Assembly (NCBI GenBank): GCA_964545895.1
Contig: CAZJHS010000029.1
Span: 1 to 31,759 of the forward strand
From: UBA6183 sp964545895
Lineage (GTDB): Bacteria; Bacteroidota; Bacteroidia; UKL13-3
Direction: 5' to 3'
DNA: 31,759 bases
Under the pieces are notes generated by a model. It searched no databases, had not been told where the DNA came from, and worked only from the letters and a program-made list of their open reading frames with translations. The translations under genes were made by a program, and so were the position numbers. Below are positions 24,654 to 31,759 of this stretch, in pieces; the first letter of the stretch is position 1; the number at the start of each line of letters is the position of its first letter.

Positions 24654-26786
24654 ATGAAACTAAAAAGGATACTTAATTTAATATCTATAATATTACTTGT
24701 GTTTTGTTCAACTATATCTAACGCACAATTACCTATTAATCTTGTCAACAATTACAGCTTTGAAGAGACTGCCGGAAATTCGACTCCAAGAAATTCATGT
24801 GAACTAAGCTTTGTATACCACCGCCCTGCTTATTGGAATACATATGACAATAGTAACAATTGTTATATTTGCACACCTGATTATTTGTCATTCACTCAAG
24901 ACCATTCCAATTTTTGTAACTTATGCACAAACAAAAATAGTAATCCATTTCAAGATGACAGATACATTCGAATAGGATACGGAGCACCGAATAAAGAATA
25001 CATTCTAACAGAATTGAATCAATCACTTCAAGTTGGAAAAAAATATAAATTTAGAATCCAAGCATATGGAACTCCGAATGAATGGTTCGATGCTCACTTA
25101 TCAAGGAAGGGTGAAAATCAATGGCCATTATCCCCGAATGAAAATATGATGGATTTCTTTGTCGGCAATATCCCAAGTCTTCCTTCATTTGGAAATTGCA
25201 AGGTAAAAGTATATGAAAAAGTTATTGATGTGAGTAAAAGTGATTTGAAATATTTAATAATTGAAGCTCAGGGACATACGAATTCTGAAGCAAATGGCAC
25301 TGCAGTCCCGAATTTCTTTATTGACAAAGTTGAGTTGTACGAGTATTGTTCAGAGTTATTAATAAGGTCCAACAGGGAATATTGGTATGAATCAGAACTA
25401 GAAGAGGCTAATAATATTATAGCAGGAGCAAACGTGAATGTAACTTGGCAGGGGGATATATTCATGATTGATGGCAGTGTAACAACTTATAAAGCAGAAA
25501 AAGAAGTCAAACTAGTATCTGGTTTCAATGTGAATAGAGGAGCTGATTTTACTGCTAAAATAGGCCAATGTGGATCTGACTGCCCAACAACTAATGTTGA
25601 TTTTGATGAAAACTATTATTTGTGCGCAAATGAATGTATAAACGTAGGTTCCTTTAGTATAAGAGGGTTAACTTATGAGTGGACAAGTGCAAACCCTACA
25701 TACCTCGATTTACTCTCGTCAACCAACATATCTTTGCCCATTTTTTGTCCGGGAAATGCAGAAGCAGGAACATATAAATATATTGTAAAAATTAGAAACA
25801 ACTGCGGTGAAATTACTGAAAAAACGGTTTATGTGCATTACTACCCCAATTCAAACCCAAACCCCAATTTTACTATTATAAATAACAACATAAATCAAAA
25901 CCCTATATACCCGAGTATTGAAATTGACCCTGATATAAACACAGAGAAAATATATATTGATATTTTAGATTGTGATGGAAATTTAATCTTGTCTCAATTA
26001 TACAATTCGGGTATAGATTTTTCAAACATTGAAAATATAAAGTGGTCGTTAAATACCTATTTGTCGCCTTGTAATTGTTATAAAATTAGGATTAAAGCTA
26101 AAAACTTTTGCTATGAAACAATAAAAGAAGTAATACTAGATTGGAATAGAGTGCAGCAACCCACAAATGTAGATTTACCCACCTTATCATTTTGCAAGGA
26201 TGGAAAGCGTTGGATTTGTATTTCTGGAGATGGCATAGATAAAGGTGAATTTACCTTTTTTAATCGATGGGGCCAGCCTGTAAGTACAAGTACTCAGACA
26301 TTTAACTCAGATCCGTTTTGTTTTCCAATACCTAGTGGCAATGAGTTACCTGATGGAACGTACTATCTAACTGTTAAATTATGGGGCTGTAATGGTACTG
26401 AAGTGATATATGATAGAATAACCGTATTTCTTCCAAGTTGTACAAACTTTACAGCTAATTCTGATACCATAAATAGCACCGAAATGCGAATCAATGAATT
26501 AAGCAAATTAGATTCACTACAATTAACTGTTTCGCCCAATCCATTGCAAAGTACTAATCAAATTAACTATCATGTTCCCACAAACGGTCACATAAAAATA
26601 AAAATTCTAAACTCTAATTTTGAAAGTGTAAAAACTATTGTAGACTCGGACCAAATTAATGGAGATTATGTAACTCATTTCACCTCAGATGATTTAATAT
26701 TTGGAATCAATTACATTATACTTGAACTTTACACAAACGATTCCTATCAAAAAGTTGTGAGTAAAGTAATGCTTCAGCAAAACTAA
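24654..26786 (+). CDS. Large secreted protein with C-terminal type IX secretion sorting domain
   Basis: A 710-residue exported protein. Signal peptide about 1-24. The N-terminal domain (about 28-232) begins NLVNNYSFEE, a lectin- or jelly-roll-like module seen in Bacteroidota secreted proteins, and carries two CxxC pairs (Cys70/Cys73 and Cys88/Cys91). Next comes a segment with VKLVSGFNVNRGADFTAKIG (around 285-305), a pattern common ahead of adhesin modules. Around residues 530-585, FFNRWGQPV and LPDGTYYLTVKLWG resemble the gliding-motility CHU_C domain. The last 85 residues (SPNPLQSTNQINYHVP onward) look like a type A Por secretion tail, so export across the outer membrane by T9SS is expected. 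The ligand is unknown. No catalytic motif is seen. Confidence 0.78.
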   Translation: MKLKRILNLISIILLVFCSTISNAQLPINLVNNYSFEETAGNSTPRNSCELSFVYHRPAYWNTYDNSNNCYICTPDYLSFTQDHSNFCNLCTNKNSNPFQDDRYIRIGYGAPNKEYILTELNQSLQVGKKYKFRIQAYGTPNEWFDAHLSRKGENQWPLSPNENMMDFFVGNIPSLPSFGNCKVKVYEKVIDVSKSDLKYLIIEAQGHTNSEANGTAVPNFFIDKVELYEYCSELLIRSNREYWYESELEEANNIIAGANVNVTWQGDIFMIDGSVTTYKAEKEVKLVSGFNVNRGADFTAKIGQCGSDCPTTNVDFDENYYLCANECINVGSFSIRGLTYEWTSANPTYLDLLSSTNISLPIFCPGNAEAGTYKYIVKIRNNCGEITEKTVYVHYYPNSNPNPNFTIINNNINQNPIYPSIEIDPDINTEKIYIDILDCDGNLILSQLYNSGIDFSNIENIKWSLNTYLSPCNCYKIRIKAKNFCYETIKEVILDWNRVQQPTNVDLPTLSFCKDGKRWICISGDGIDKGEFTFFNRWGQPVSTSTQTFNSDPFCFPIPSGNELPDGTYYLTVKLWGCNGTEVIYDRITVFLPSCTNFTANSDTINSTEMRINELSKLDSLQLTVSPNPLQSTNQINYHVPTNGHIKIKILNSNFESVKTIVDSDQINGDYVTHFTSDDLIFGINYIILELYTNDSYQKVVSKVMLQQN

Positions 26787-26832
26787 TAATCATAAAAATT
26801 ATAATGTAATGACCTACCTAAATTAATTTATT

Positions 26833-27558
26833 ATGAAAAAAATTTCAGTCCTATTTATGCTATTCATTTCTATACAAGGGCACGCCCAATGGATTTGGAA
26901 AAACGACTCACTGAAGCGCAGTGATGTGGTACAATTTGCAGTTGGAGTGTATTATGGAGTTTTTAACGTAAGCCAAAATAACAACACAATTAATTATTTA
27001 AAGTTTACGGGGTGGGAACGAGGATTCAACACGGAAGTTCATGTCAAGTTATCACCTGCATTAAAATTTATTCTTGGGTGGAGAAAACTTGAGCAAGGAA
27101 TTATGATGTACTATTGGCATCCTGATTTTTATGAATCATACATGCTAACTAACAAGCGTAATAGCATTGTACCTGCTGTTGCGTTTACTGTTCAATCAAA
27201 AAAGAAAAAAGAACTACTTTCCCTATCTGCAGGTATAAGTTTTAACCAAGTAGATTTTTCTGTTCCATTCCCGAGTAACTTTAACCTTTCAAGTCCTTAC
27301 AGCATAAACAATACTGGCGCAATTTTATTACGTGCACTTCCCTATTCTAATCATTCATACTTATTTGGAGTAAGTAAAGGAATATCGCTTGGTAGCAGAC
27401 TTTCATTACACACGTTTGCGGAAGCAGAATACACCCCACAATTTGCTAAGCTAGATTATACTTACTATGATAGTAGTAGTCCTACTGTAGTTAAAAAATC
27501 AACTAACTTTACTTTTTCGGCCATGCAAACACGGTTAGGAATAAGTATTAAATGGTAA
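26833..27558 (+). CDS. Exported outer-membrane barrel-like protein, unknown function
   Basis: A 241-residue protein with a signal peptide (about 1-18, ending GHAQ) and alternating amphipathic strands, ending TFSAMQTRLGISIKW. The final aromatic residue is typical of outer-membrane barrels. I recognise no named family; it is shorter than typical PorP/SprF proteins of the T9SS and lacks obvious signatures of them. It is 46 bases downstream of the T9SS cargo gene on the same strand and is followed at once by a terminator, so it closes this surface-protein cluster. Confidence 0.68.
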   Translation: MKKISVLFMLFISIQGHAQWIWKNDSLKRSDVVQFAVGVYYGVFNVSQNNNTINYLKFTGWERGFNTEVHVKLSPALKFILGWRKLEQGIMMYYWHPDFYESYMLTNKRNSIVPAVAFTVQSKKKKELLSLSAGISFNQVDFSVPFPSNFNLSSPYSINNTGAILLRALPYSNHSYLFGVSKGISLGSRLSLHTFAEAEYTPQFAKLDYTYYDSSSPTVVKKSTNFTFSAMQTRLGISIKW

Positions 27559-27560
27559 AT

Positions 27561-27598
27561 AAAAAAGGGAGCACCAATTAATGATGCTCCCTTTTTTT
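27561..27598. terminator. Bidirectional terminator between convergent genes
   Basis: AAAAAAGGGAGCA (27561-27573) pairs with TGCTCCCTTTTTT (27585-27597) over an 11-base loop, with T-runs on either strand. It starts 3 bases after the stop of the rightward barrel gene and lies 19 bases from the fabD stop, so it serves both. Confidence 0.9.
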
Positions 27599-27616
27599 TA
27601 CCTAATTCGTTTATGA

Positions 27617-28495
27617 TTATAAACCAGAAGTAAGTGCTTCTTTATGTATTTTATTTACTAAGCCTTGTAATACTTTACCGGGGCCACACTCTACAAAATC
27701 TGTAGCACCATCAGCAACCATAGCTTGCACACTCTGTGTCCATTTTACAGGTGCGGTTAACTGGGCAATTAAGTTTAATTTTATTTCTTCTACATCAATA
27801 ACTGCACTTGCTGCCACGTTTTGATAAACTGGGCAAATGGGCGAGTTAAATGCTGTTGCATGAATAGCTGCTTCTAACTCAACACGCGCAGGTTCCATTA
27901 ATGGCGAGTGAAAAGCACCACCTACTGGTAATACTAATGCACGTTTAGCACCTGCCGCTTTTAATTGTTCGCACGCTTTATTTACACCTTCTACACTACC
28001 AGAAATAACTAATTGACCAGGGCAATTGTAATTAGCAGCAACCACTACTTCATCAGTAATGCTTGCACACACTTCCTCTACCTTAGCATCATCTAAACCT
28101 AATACTGCCGCCATAGTGCTTGGTTGTACTTCGCAGGCTTTTTGCATAGCTAATGCACGTTGCGAAACCAAACGCAAAGCATCTTCAAAACTTAATGTTT
28201 TGTTAGCTACTAAAGCACTAAACTCACCTAACGAGTGGCCAGCAACCATATCAGGTTTAAATTCATCGCCCGCAATTAATGCCTTAATTACCGAGTGTAA
28301 AAAAATAGCAGGCTGGGTTACTTTGGTTTGTTTTAATTCTTCATCAGTACCACTAAACATGATATCCGTAATACGAAATCCTAAAATATCATTAGCTCTT
28401 TCGAAAAGGGCTTTAGCTTGTTCGTTGTTGTCGTACAAATCTTTACCCATACCCACAAACTGTGAGCCTTGTCCAGGGAAAATGTATGCTTTCAT
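27617..28495 (-). CDS. fabD: Malonyl-CoA:ACP transacylase
   Basis: Transfers malonyl from CoA to acyl carrier protein at the start of each fatty-acid elongation cycle; cytoplasmic. The 292-residue length is normal. Family motifs: FPGQGSQFVGMG at the start (oxyanion-hole Gln), nucleophile Ser88 in GHSLGEFSALV, GAFHSPLM with the catalytic His, and ECGPGKVLQGL near the end. It stands alone, not beside acpP or fabF/fabG, as is common in Bacteroidota. It is flanked by a terminator hairpin on each side, so it is probably monocistronic. A near-consensus -7 box (TACTTTTA, 28532-28539, leftward) lies in its short upstream region. Confidence 0.96.
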   Translation of the reverse strand: MKAYIFPGQGSQFVGMGKDLYDNNEQAKALFERANDILGFRITDIMFSGTDEELKQTKVTQPAIFLHSVIKALIAGDEFKPDMVAGHSLGEFSALVANKTLSFEDALRLVSQRALAMQKACEVQPSTMAAVLGLDDAKVEEVCASITDEVVVAANYNCPGQLVISGSVEGVNKACEQLKAAGAKRALVLPVGGAFHSPLMEPARVELEAAIHATAFNSPICPVYQNVAASAVIDVEEIKLNLIAQLTAPVKWTQSVQAMVADGATDFVECGPGKVLQGLVNKIHKEALTSGL

Positions 28496-28548
28496 TGATT
28501 AAAATTTAAAGTGTTATTGGGTTGCAATTAATAAAAGTATTTGCAAAA

Positions 28549-28580
28549 AAATAACCTGAGTTATAAACGTCAGGTTATTT
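28549..28580 (-). terminator. Terminator after the lipoprotein gene
   Basis: AAATAACCTGA (28549-28559) pairs perfectly with TCAGGTTATTT (28570-28580) over a 10-base loop. Read leftward, the stem is followed by a T-run (TTATTTTTT). It lies 20 bases past the stop of the 28601-29218 gene and also directly upstream of fabD. Confidence 0.8.
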
Positions 28581-28600
28581 AATAGAGGTTATTTTTAACT

Positions 28601-29218
28601 TTAGTTGAAAGTTCGAAGATTATTTAAGGCCCATGTTAATTGGCCTGTAGGCATTTGATGTTTGCGTTTACCTACCCAAACAACACAATCTACTGGCTGT
28701 TGATTAACACTTTTTTTAGGAAAAGAAATTACTATATCGTTGGCCAAAGTATAGTTTACATACATTACTTGTCCTTTGCTTGGTTTTAAACCCAAGTATT
28801 GTGTTTTTAAACCAGGTAAAGCATCTAAAAATGCAAGTGCATCAGCAACCGGCACGTGGGTAAAGAAAATACTTAAATTACCTTTATGTGGAGTTCCATC
28901 TGCATTTATTGGGGTAATTAAATCAGCTACATCGTAACTAATGGTGTTACCGTTTTGTTTAACAGATTTAACCATTTTATGCGAACCACAAATTAAATAC
29001 TTAGTTGTATCCGATTTGTATGCAATCAATTCAAACTGCGCTTTGCTTGAGCCTTCGTTAAGGCGCAACAATAACTTACTGGATGTGCTTTGGGTGGCAC
29101 CTTTGGTGTGTTGATCAATTACGTTGGTTTGGTAATAATCGTACACATTAGTTACACCGCCACATGAGGCCATAAGTGCAACAGCACCAATTAAAATAGA
29201 TTTACGGATTAGGTTCAT
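28601..29218 (-). CDS. Lipoprotein of unknown function
   Basis: A 205-residue lipoprotein whose signal (MNLIRKSILIGAVALMASC) puts the lipidated Cys at position 19. I use the ATG at 29218 because it gives this clean signal; an upstream in-frame ATG at 29245 would lengthen it unfavourably and lies inside the promoter palindrome. The mature part is beta-rich with one long hydrophobic patch (HVPVADALAFLDALPGLKTQYLGL). I recognise no domain. Its promoter overlaps a 28-bp palindrome, so it is probably regulated. It is flanked by fabD and queD, with no evident functional link. Confidence 0.75.
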   Translation of the reverse strand: MNLIRKSILIGAVALMASCGGVTNVYDYYQTNVIDQHTKGATQSTSSKLLLRLNEGSSKAQFELIAYKSDTTKYLICGSHKMVKSVKQNGNTISYDVADLITPINADGTPHKGNLSIFFTHVPVADALAFLDALPGLKTQYLGLKPSKGQVMYVNYTLANDIVISFPKKSVNQQPVDCVVWVGKRKHQMPTGQLTWALNNLRTFN

Positions 29219-29229
29219 GATAAGAAAGC

Positions 29230-29257
29230 TTAATTCTATATCCAAATATAGAATTAA
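29230..29257. promoter_or_regulatory. 28-bp palindrome overlapping the lipoprotein promoter
   Basis: TTAATTCTATAT (29230-29241) and ATATAGAATTAA (29246-29257) are perfect 12-base inverted repeats around CCAA. Read leftward, 29243-29250 spells TATATTTG, an exact TAnnTTTG -7 element, located 25 bases before the ATG at 29218. A dimeric regulator bound here would cover the -7 box. The AT-only stem also makes it a poor terminator. Confidence 0.6.
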
Positions 29258-29309
29258 TAACTAAAAATACAACTGATAACATTGCTTAGTTATACCCAAC
29301 TAAAGAATA

Positions 29310-29732
29310 CTACTCGCCATAATACTCTACAAACTGACGCTCTGTTTCGTAAAGTTTAATGCAGTGTAATTTACCATCGGTAATATGAGGTTCAAGCTGA
29401 TCCCAAATTTCAACTACCAAATTTTCAATAGATGCTAACTTGCCTTCCATAAAATCAACATCATGGTTAATGTTACGGTGGTCTAATTTATCTACCACAT
29501 AGGTATTAATAATATCGCGGAGCTTTTTCAAATCCATTACCATACCCGTTTCTGGATTGGCTATACCTTTAATAGTAACGTACATATCAAAGTTATGCCC
29601 GTGGTAATATTTATTGGCACATTTACCAAAAAACGCTTCGTTTTCGGCTTCAGTCCAATTGGTATTATACAGCTTATGGGCTGCGTTAAAATGTACCTTT
29701 CTGGTTATATAAACTGTCTTGCTTTTTTGCAT
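29310..29732 (-). CDS. queD: 6-carboxy-5,6,7,8-tetrahydropterin synthase / 6-pyruvoyltetrahydropterin synthase family
   Basis: A 140-residue zinc enzyme of the PTPS/QueD family, which converts dihydroneopterin triphosphate to 6-carboxytetrahydropterin in queuosine (7-deazaguanine) synthesis. Zinc ligands are His19 (FNAAH) and His44 and His46 (YYHGHNF); catalytic Cys38 lies in FGKCANKYYHG. VMDLKKLRDI, LDHRNIN and SIENLVVEIW complete the pattern, and LYETERQFVEYYG holds the C-terminal Glu. I choose the ATG at 29732 (MQKSKTVYITRKVHF), where the conserved domain begins; the upstream ATG at 29804 lies beyond the promoter. Pyruvoyl-tetrahydropterin synthase activity is the alternative; no other queuosine genes are adjacent. 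Confidence 0.85.
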   Translation of the reverse strand: MQKSKTVYITRKVHFNAAHKLYNTNWTEAENEAFFGKCANKYYHGHNFDMYVTIKGIANPETGMVMDLKKLRDIINTYVVDKLDHRNINHDVDFMEGKLASIENLVVEIWDQLEPHITDGKLHCIKLYETERQFVEYYGE

Positions 29733-29752
29733 TTCGGCTCTAAAAAGAGTGG

Positions 29753-29760
29753 CAAATATA
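29753..29760 (-). promoter_or_regulatory. Putative -7 promoter element of queD
   Basis: Read leftward this is TATATTTG, an exact TAnnTTTG match and identical to the -7 element of the neighbouring lipoprotein gene. It ends 20 bases before the ATG at 29732. At the ideal 19-base spacing upstream the bases read TTTC, one mismatch from the TTTG -33 element. Confidence 0.6.
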
Positions 29761-29835
29761 CAAACAGGTGTTAATGAATGAAAAAGATTTGTGCCTAAAT
29801 GCATTAATTTACCTCAGGTATTGGCTACAAATGCT

Positions 29836-29843
29836 TATTTTTG
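29836..29843 (+). promoter_or_regulatory. Putative -7 promoter element of hldD
   Basis: TATTTTTG matches TAnnTTTG exactly and ends 20 bases before the ATG at 29864. No clear TTTG is present 19 bases upstream. Confidence 0.5.
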
Positions 29844-29863
29844 GATAATTTTAAGTACGTAAC

Positions 29864-30829
29864 ATGATAATAATCACAGGCGCTGAAGGCTTTATAGGTA
29901 GCTGTTTAATTACTGCACTAAATACCGCAGGATACAATGATTTAGTTTTGGTTGATGATTTTGGGATGCCCGTTAGAGCAGATAATTTAACCGACAAGAC
30001 TTTTACTAAAAAGGTAAACCGAAAAGAATTAGCTGGTTGGATTGACGAGAATCACCAACTAATCCAATTTATTTTTCATATTGGTGCACGTACCGATACA
30101 ACCGAAACTGACGAAGCGATTTTAAAAGAACTAAACCTAGACTATAGCATTATGCTTTGGAAAAAGTGTGTGGCCTATGGCTTACCAATGGTTTATGCAT
30201 CATCGGCAGCTACATACGGTGATGGCGAGTTTGGGTATGATGATGATGAAACCAAACTTGATTTGTTGCAACCTCTAAACTTATACGGAAAATCAAAAAA
30301 TGATTTTGACAAGTGGGCTATTGCTCAACCCGAAAAACCATTTTTTTGGGCTGGGTTGAAATTTTTTAACGTGTATGGACCTAACGAGTATCACAAAGGC
30401 CGAATGGCTAGTGTTGTACTACATGCATTTAATCAAATACAAGAAACAGGTGCTGTTAAACTTTTCAAATCGCACAATCCAAAATATACTGATGGCGGAC
30501 AATTACGTGATTTTATTTACGTAAAAGACTTAACTAATGTTTGCTTGTTTTTAATGCATCACCGCAAAAACAGTGGCATTTATAATTTAGGAAGTGGCCA
30601 AGCCCGTACCTTTAAACATTTGGTTGAGGCCATTTTTAATGCATTACACAAAGAGCCAAACATTTCGTACATAGATACTCCAATTGATATACGCGATAAA
30701 TATCAATACTTTACCGAGGCCAACATGGCCAAGTTAAAAAGCATTGGTTATACCCAAGCATTTACAAGCATTGAAGATGGTGTTGGAGATTATGTAAGCA
30801 ACTATTTAGTAAACCATAATCGTATTTAA
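29864..30829 (+). CDS. hldD: ADP-L-glycero-D-manno-heptose 6-epimerase
   Basis: Short-chain dehydrogenase/reductase that epimerises ADP-D-glycero-D-manno-heptose to the L form for the lipopolysaccharide inner core; cytoplasmic, NADP-dependent. IIITGAEGFIGSCL is the Rossmann nucleotide loop, ASSAATYGDG carries the catalytic Ser region, and LYGKSKNDFD gives Tyr141 and Lys145. FFNVYGPNEYHKGRMAS, then GGQLRDFIYVKD, then YNLGSGQARTF are typical of HldD/RfaD. The 321-residue length is normal. The next ORF starts 5 bases after the stop, so the two may share a transcript. Confidence 0.92.
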   Translation: MIIITGAEGFIGSCLITALNTAGYNDLVLVDDFGMPVRADNLTDKTFTKKVNRKELAGWIDENHQLIQFIFHIGARTDTTETDEAILKELNLDYSIMLWKKCVAYGLPMVYASSAATYGDGEFGYDDDETKLDLLQPLNLYGKSKNDFDKWAIAQPEKPFFWAGLKFFNVYGPNEYHKGRMASVVLHAFNQIQETGAVKLFKSHNPKYTDGGQLRDFIYVKDLTNVCLFLMHHRKNSGIYNLGSGQARTFKHLVEAIFNALHKEPNISYIDTPIDIRDKYQYFTEANMAKLKSIGYTQAFTSIEDGVGDYVSNYLVNHNRI

Positions 30830-30834
30830 CCTCA

Positions 30835-31759
30835 TTGAAAAAAGGCATTAAACTTTATTGGTTATTGTTTGCTATAGGCTGCCTTGCTTTGGCGGGGCTT
30901 GGTATATACGAACAAAAACAACTTAATAATGCCACAACCCAATTAGAACAAGGCTACAGTAAAGTACAAAGTGTAATTAGGGCCAAAGAGCTCACTTTTG
31001 TTAAACTTATACAGGGTGATTTTTTAACCGATACAGCCAACTTACAACGCAACTGGAACAACATTAATAAATTGCTTAAAGCAGAAAATATAAATCTGTT
31101 TATGAGCAAAAATGATACGTTGTTGTTTTGGGGCAACAACGAAATTGATCCTGCGGTTTTAAAATTTAAAGAAAACGTAAACCACGCAGTTATTAAGGCG
31201 CCTAATGGTTGGTACTTAATTTACAAACAACAACGTGGTAGTTATACATATAAATTTACCTACCGTATTAAACATTTATTTGGCTATCGTAACCAATACC
31301 TCCAAAATCAGTTTAATAAAGAACTTAGTTTTTTGGATGATGCCATCATCATCAACACCAAAATAAACGAAAGGTATACAGATATTATCTCCATATCAGG
31401 TCAATATCTTTTTTCGTTACAAATATTCAGTTTACAAAAATCAACCGATACTTGGTTATTGGTATGCATACTTATTTTACTTACCTACTGTGTTTTGCTG
31501 CTGCACGCCCTTATACGTTACTACATACGCATATACCCAACAGCCACTACTATATTATTTTTTGCAGCGGTTATTTGGATACGTAGTACCAACACACTGT
31601 ATAGTATTCCACATTTTATTTACGACCTAAAACTATTTAGTCCGGGTGTATATGCCTCATCAATTTGGTTTCCTTCGTTAGGTGATTTATTGATAGACTC
31701 GGCAATTGTACTTTGGTATTTTATTTTACTTGAGAACCGAAAAAATCATTTGCGTGCAT
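30835..31759 (+). CDS. Membrane sensor protein, 5' part of a probable histidine kinase, cut by the window end
   Basis: An open frame of 308 codons runs from a TTG at 30835 to the window edge with no stop. An in-frame TAA at 30817 limits the start, and no ATG is available near the front. The product begins with a basic end and a membrane helix (KKGIKLYWLLFAIGCLALAGLGIY). A roughly 180-residue extracytoplasmic coiled-coil/sensor region follows, then at least two more membrane spans (around 205-225 and 239-250). The segment KLFSPGVYASSIWFPSLGDLL is familiar to me from the N-terminal half of Bacteroidota sensor kinases. The kinase domain itself, if present, lies outside the window, so the class is an inference. 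It starts 5 bases after hldD. Confidence 0.65.
   Translation, partial: MKKGIKLYWLLFAIGCLALAGLGIYEQKQLNNATTQLEQGYSKVQSVIRAKELTFVKLIQGDFLTDTANLQRNWNNINKLLKAENINLFMSKNDTLLFWGNNEIDPAVLKFKENVNHAVIKAPNGWYLIYKQQRGSYTYKFTYRIKHLFGYRNQYLQNQFNKELSFLDDAIIINTKINERYTDIISISGQYLFSLQIFSLQKSTDTWLLVCILILLTYCVLLLHALIRYYIRIYPTATTILFFAAVIWIRSTNTLYSIPHFIYDLKLFSPGVYASSIWFPSLGDLLIDSAIVLWYFILLENRKNHLRA

Noticed and set aside
28059..28502. 147-codon rightward ORF inside fabD
   Set aside because: It is a shadow of fabD, whose motifs are intact on the other strand.
1..31759. CRISPR array, insertion sequence, prophage, tRNA or rRNA
   Set aside because: I saw no regularly spaced direct repeats, no transposase, integrase or phage structural gene, and no tRNA-like or rRNA sequence on either strand by eye.

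Overview
The window is about 31.8 kb of AT-rich DNA from a member of the Bacteroidota. Three things point there. One secreted protein ends in a type IX secretion (Por) sorting domain. Several intergenic regions carry exact matches to the Bacteroidota -7 promoter element TAnnTTTG. Many products are lipoproteins, outer-membrane barrels and TPR histidine kinases typical of the phylum. I see no tRNA, rRNA, CRISPR array, transposase or integrase.

Layout. A 5'-truncated unknown ORF (3-335) is followed by a structured non-coding stretch and the terminator of a leftward tryptophanase gene (550-1917). Next come a rightward M3 oligopeptidase and a fumarylacetoacetate-hydrolase-family gene, then a convergent leftward orphan TPR histidine kinase (4463-6625). 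A dyad-rich divergent spacer leads to a tight rightward operon: LytM/M23 peptidase, Bcp-type peroxiredoxin and a DUF3817 membrane protein (6910-9389). A leftward phospholipase-D/cardiolipin-synthase-like gene overlaps its end.

The centrepiece is a leftward denitrification block at 10641-19895. In transcription order it holds an Rrf2-family Fe-S regulator (NsrR-like), norC, norB, a class II (AniA-like) nirK lipoprotein with a fused C-terminal cytochrome c, a SUMF1-domain lipoprotein (NirV-like), a SCO copper chaperone, an alginate-export-type outer-membrane channel, norQ and norD. Together these encode nitrite to NO to N2O. They also encode likely copper loading of NirK (SCO, perhaps the SUMF1 protein) and assembly of NO reductase (NorQ/NorD). 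No nosZ or nitrate reductase is present, so only a partial pathway is encoded here.

A 408-bp spacer with several inverted repeats separates this block from a rightward pair: a family I CoA-transferase/acetyl-CoA hydrolase and aspartate ammonia-lyase. Then come four rightward surface or secreted genes (23119-27558), including a 710-residue T9SS cargo protein. Past a bidirectional terminator lie leftward fabD, a lipoprotein gene whose promoter sits inside a 28-bp palindrome, and a 6-carboxytetrahydropterin synthase. The right edge holds rightward hldD and the start of a membrane sensor protein, TTG-initiated and running off the window.
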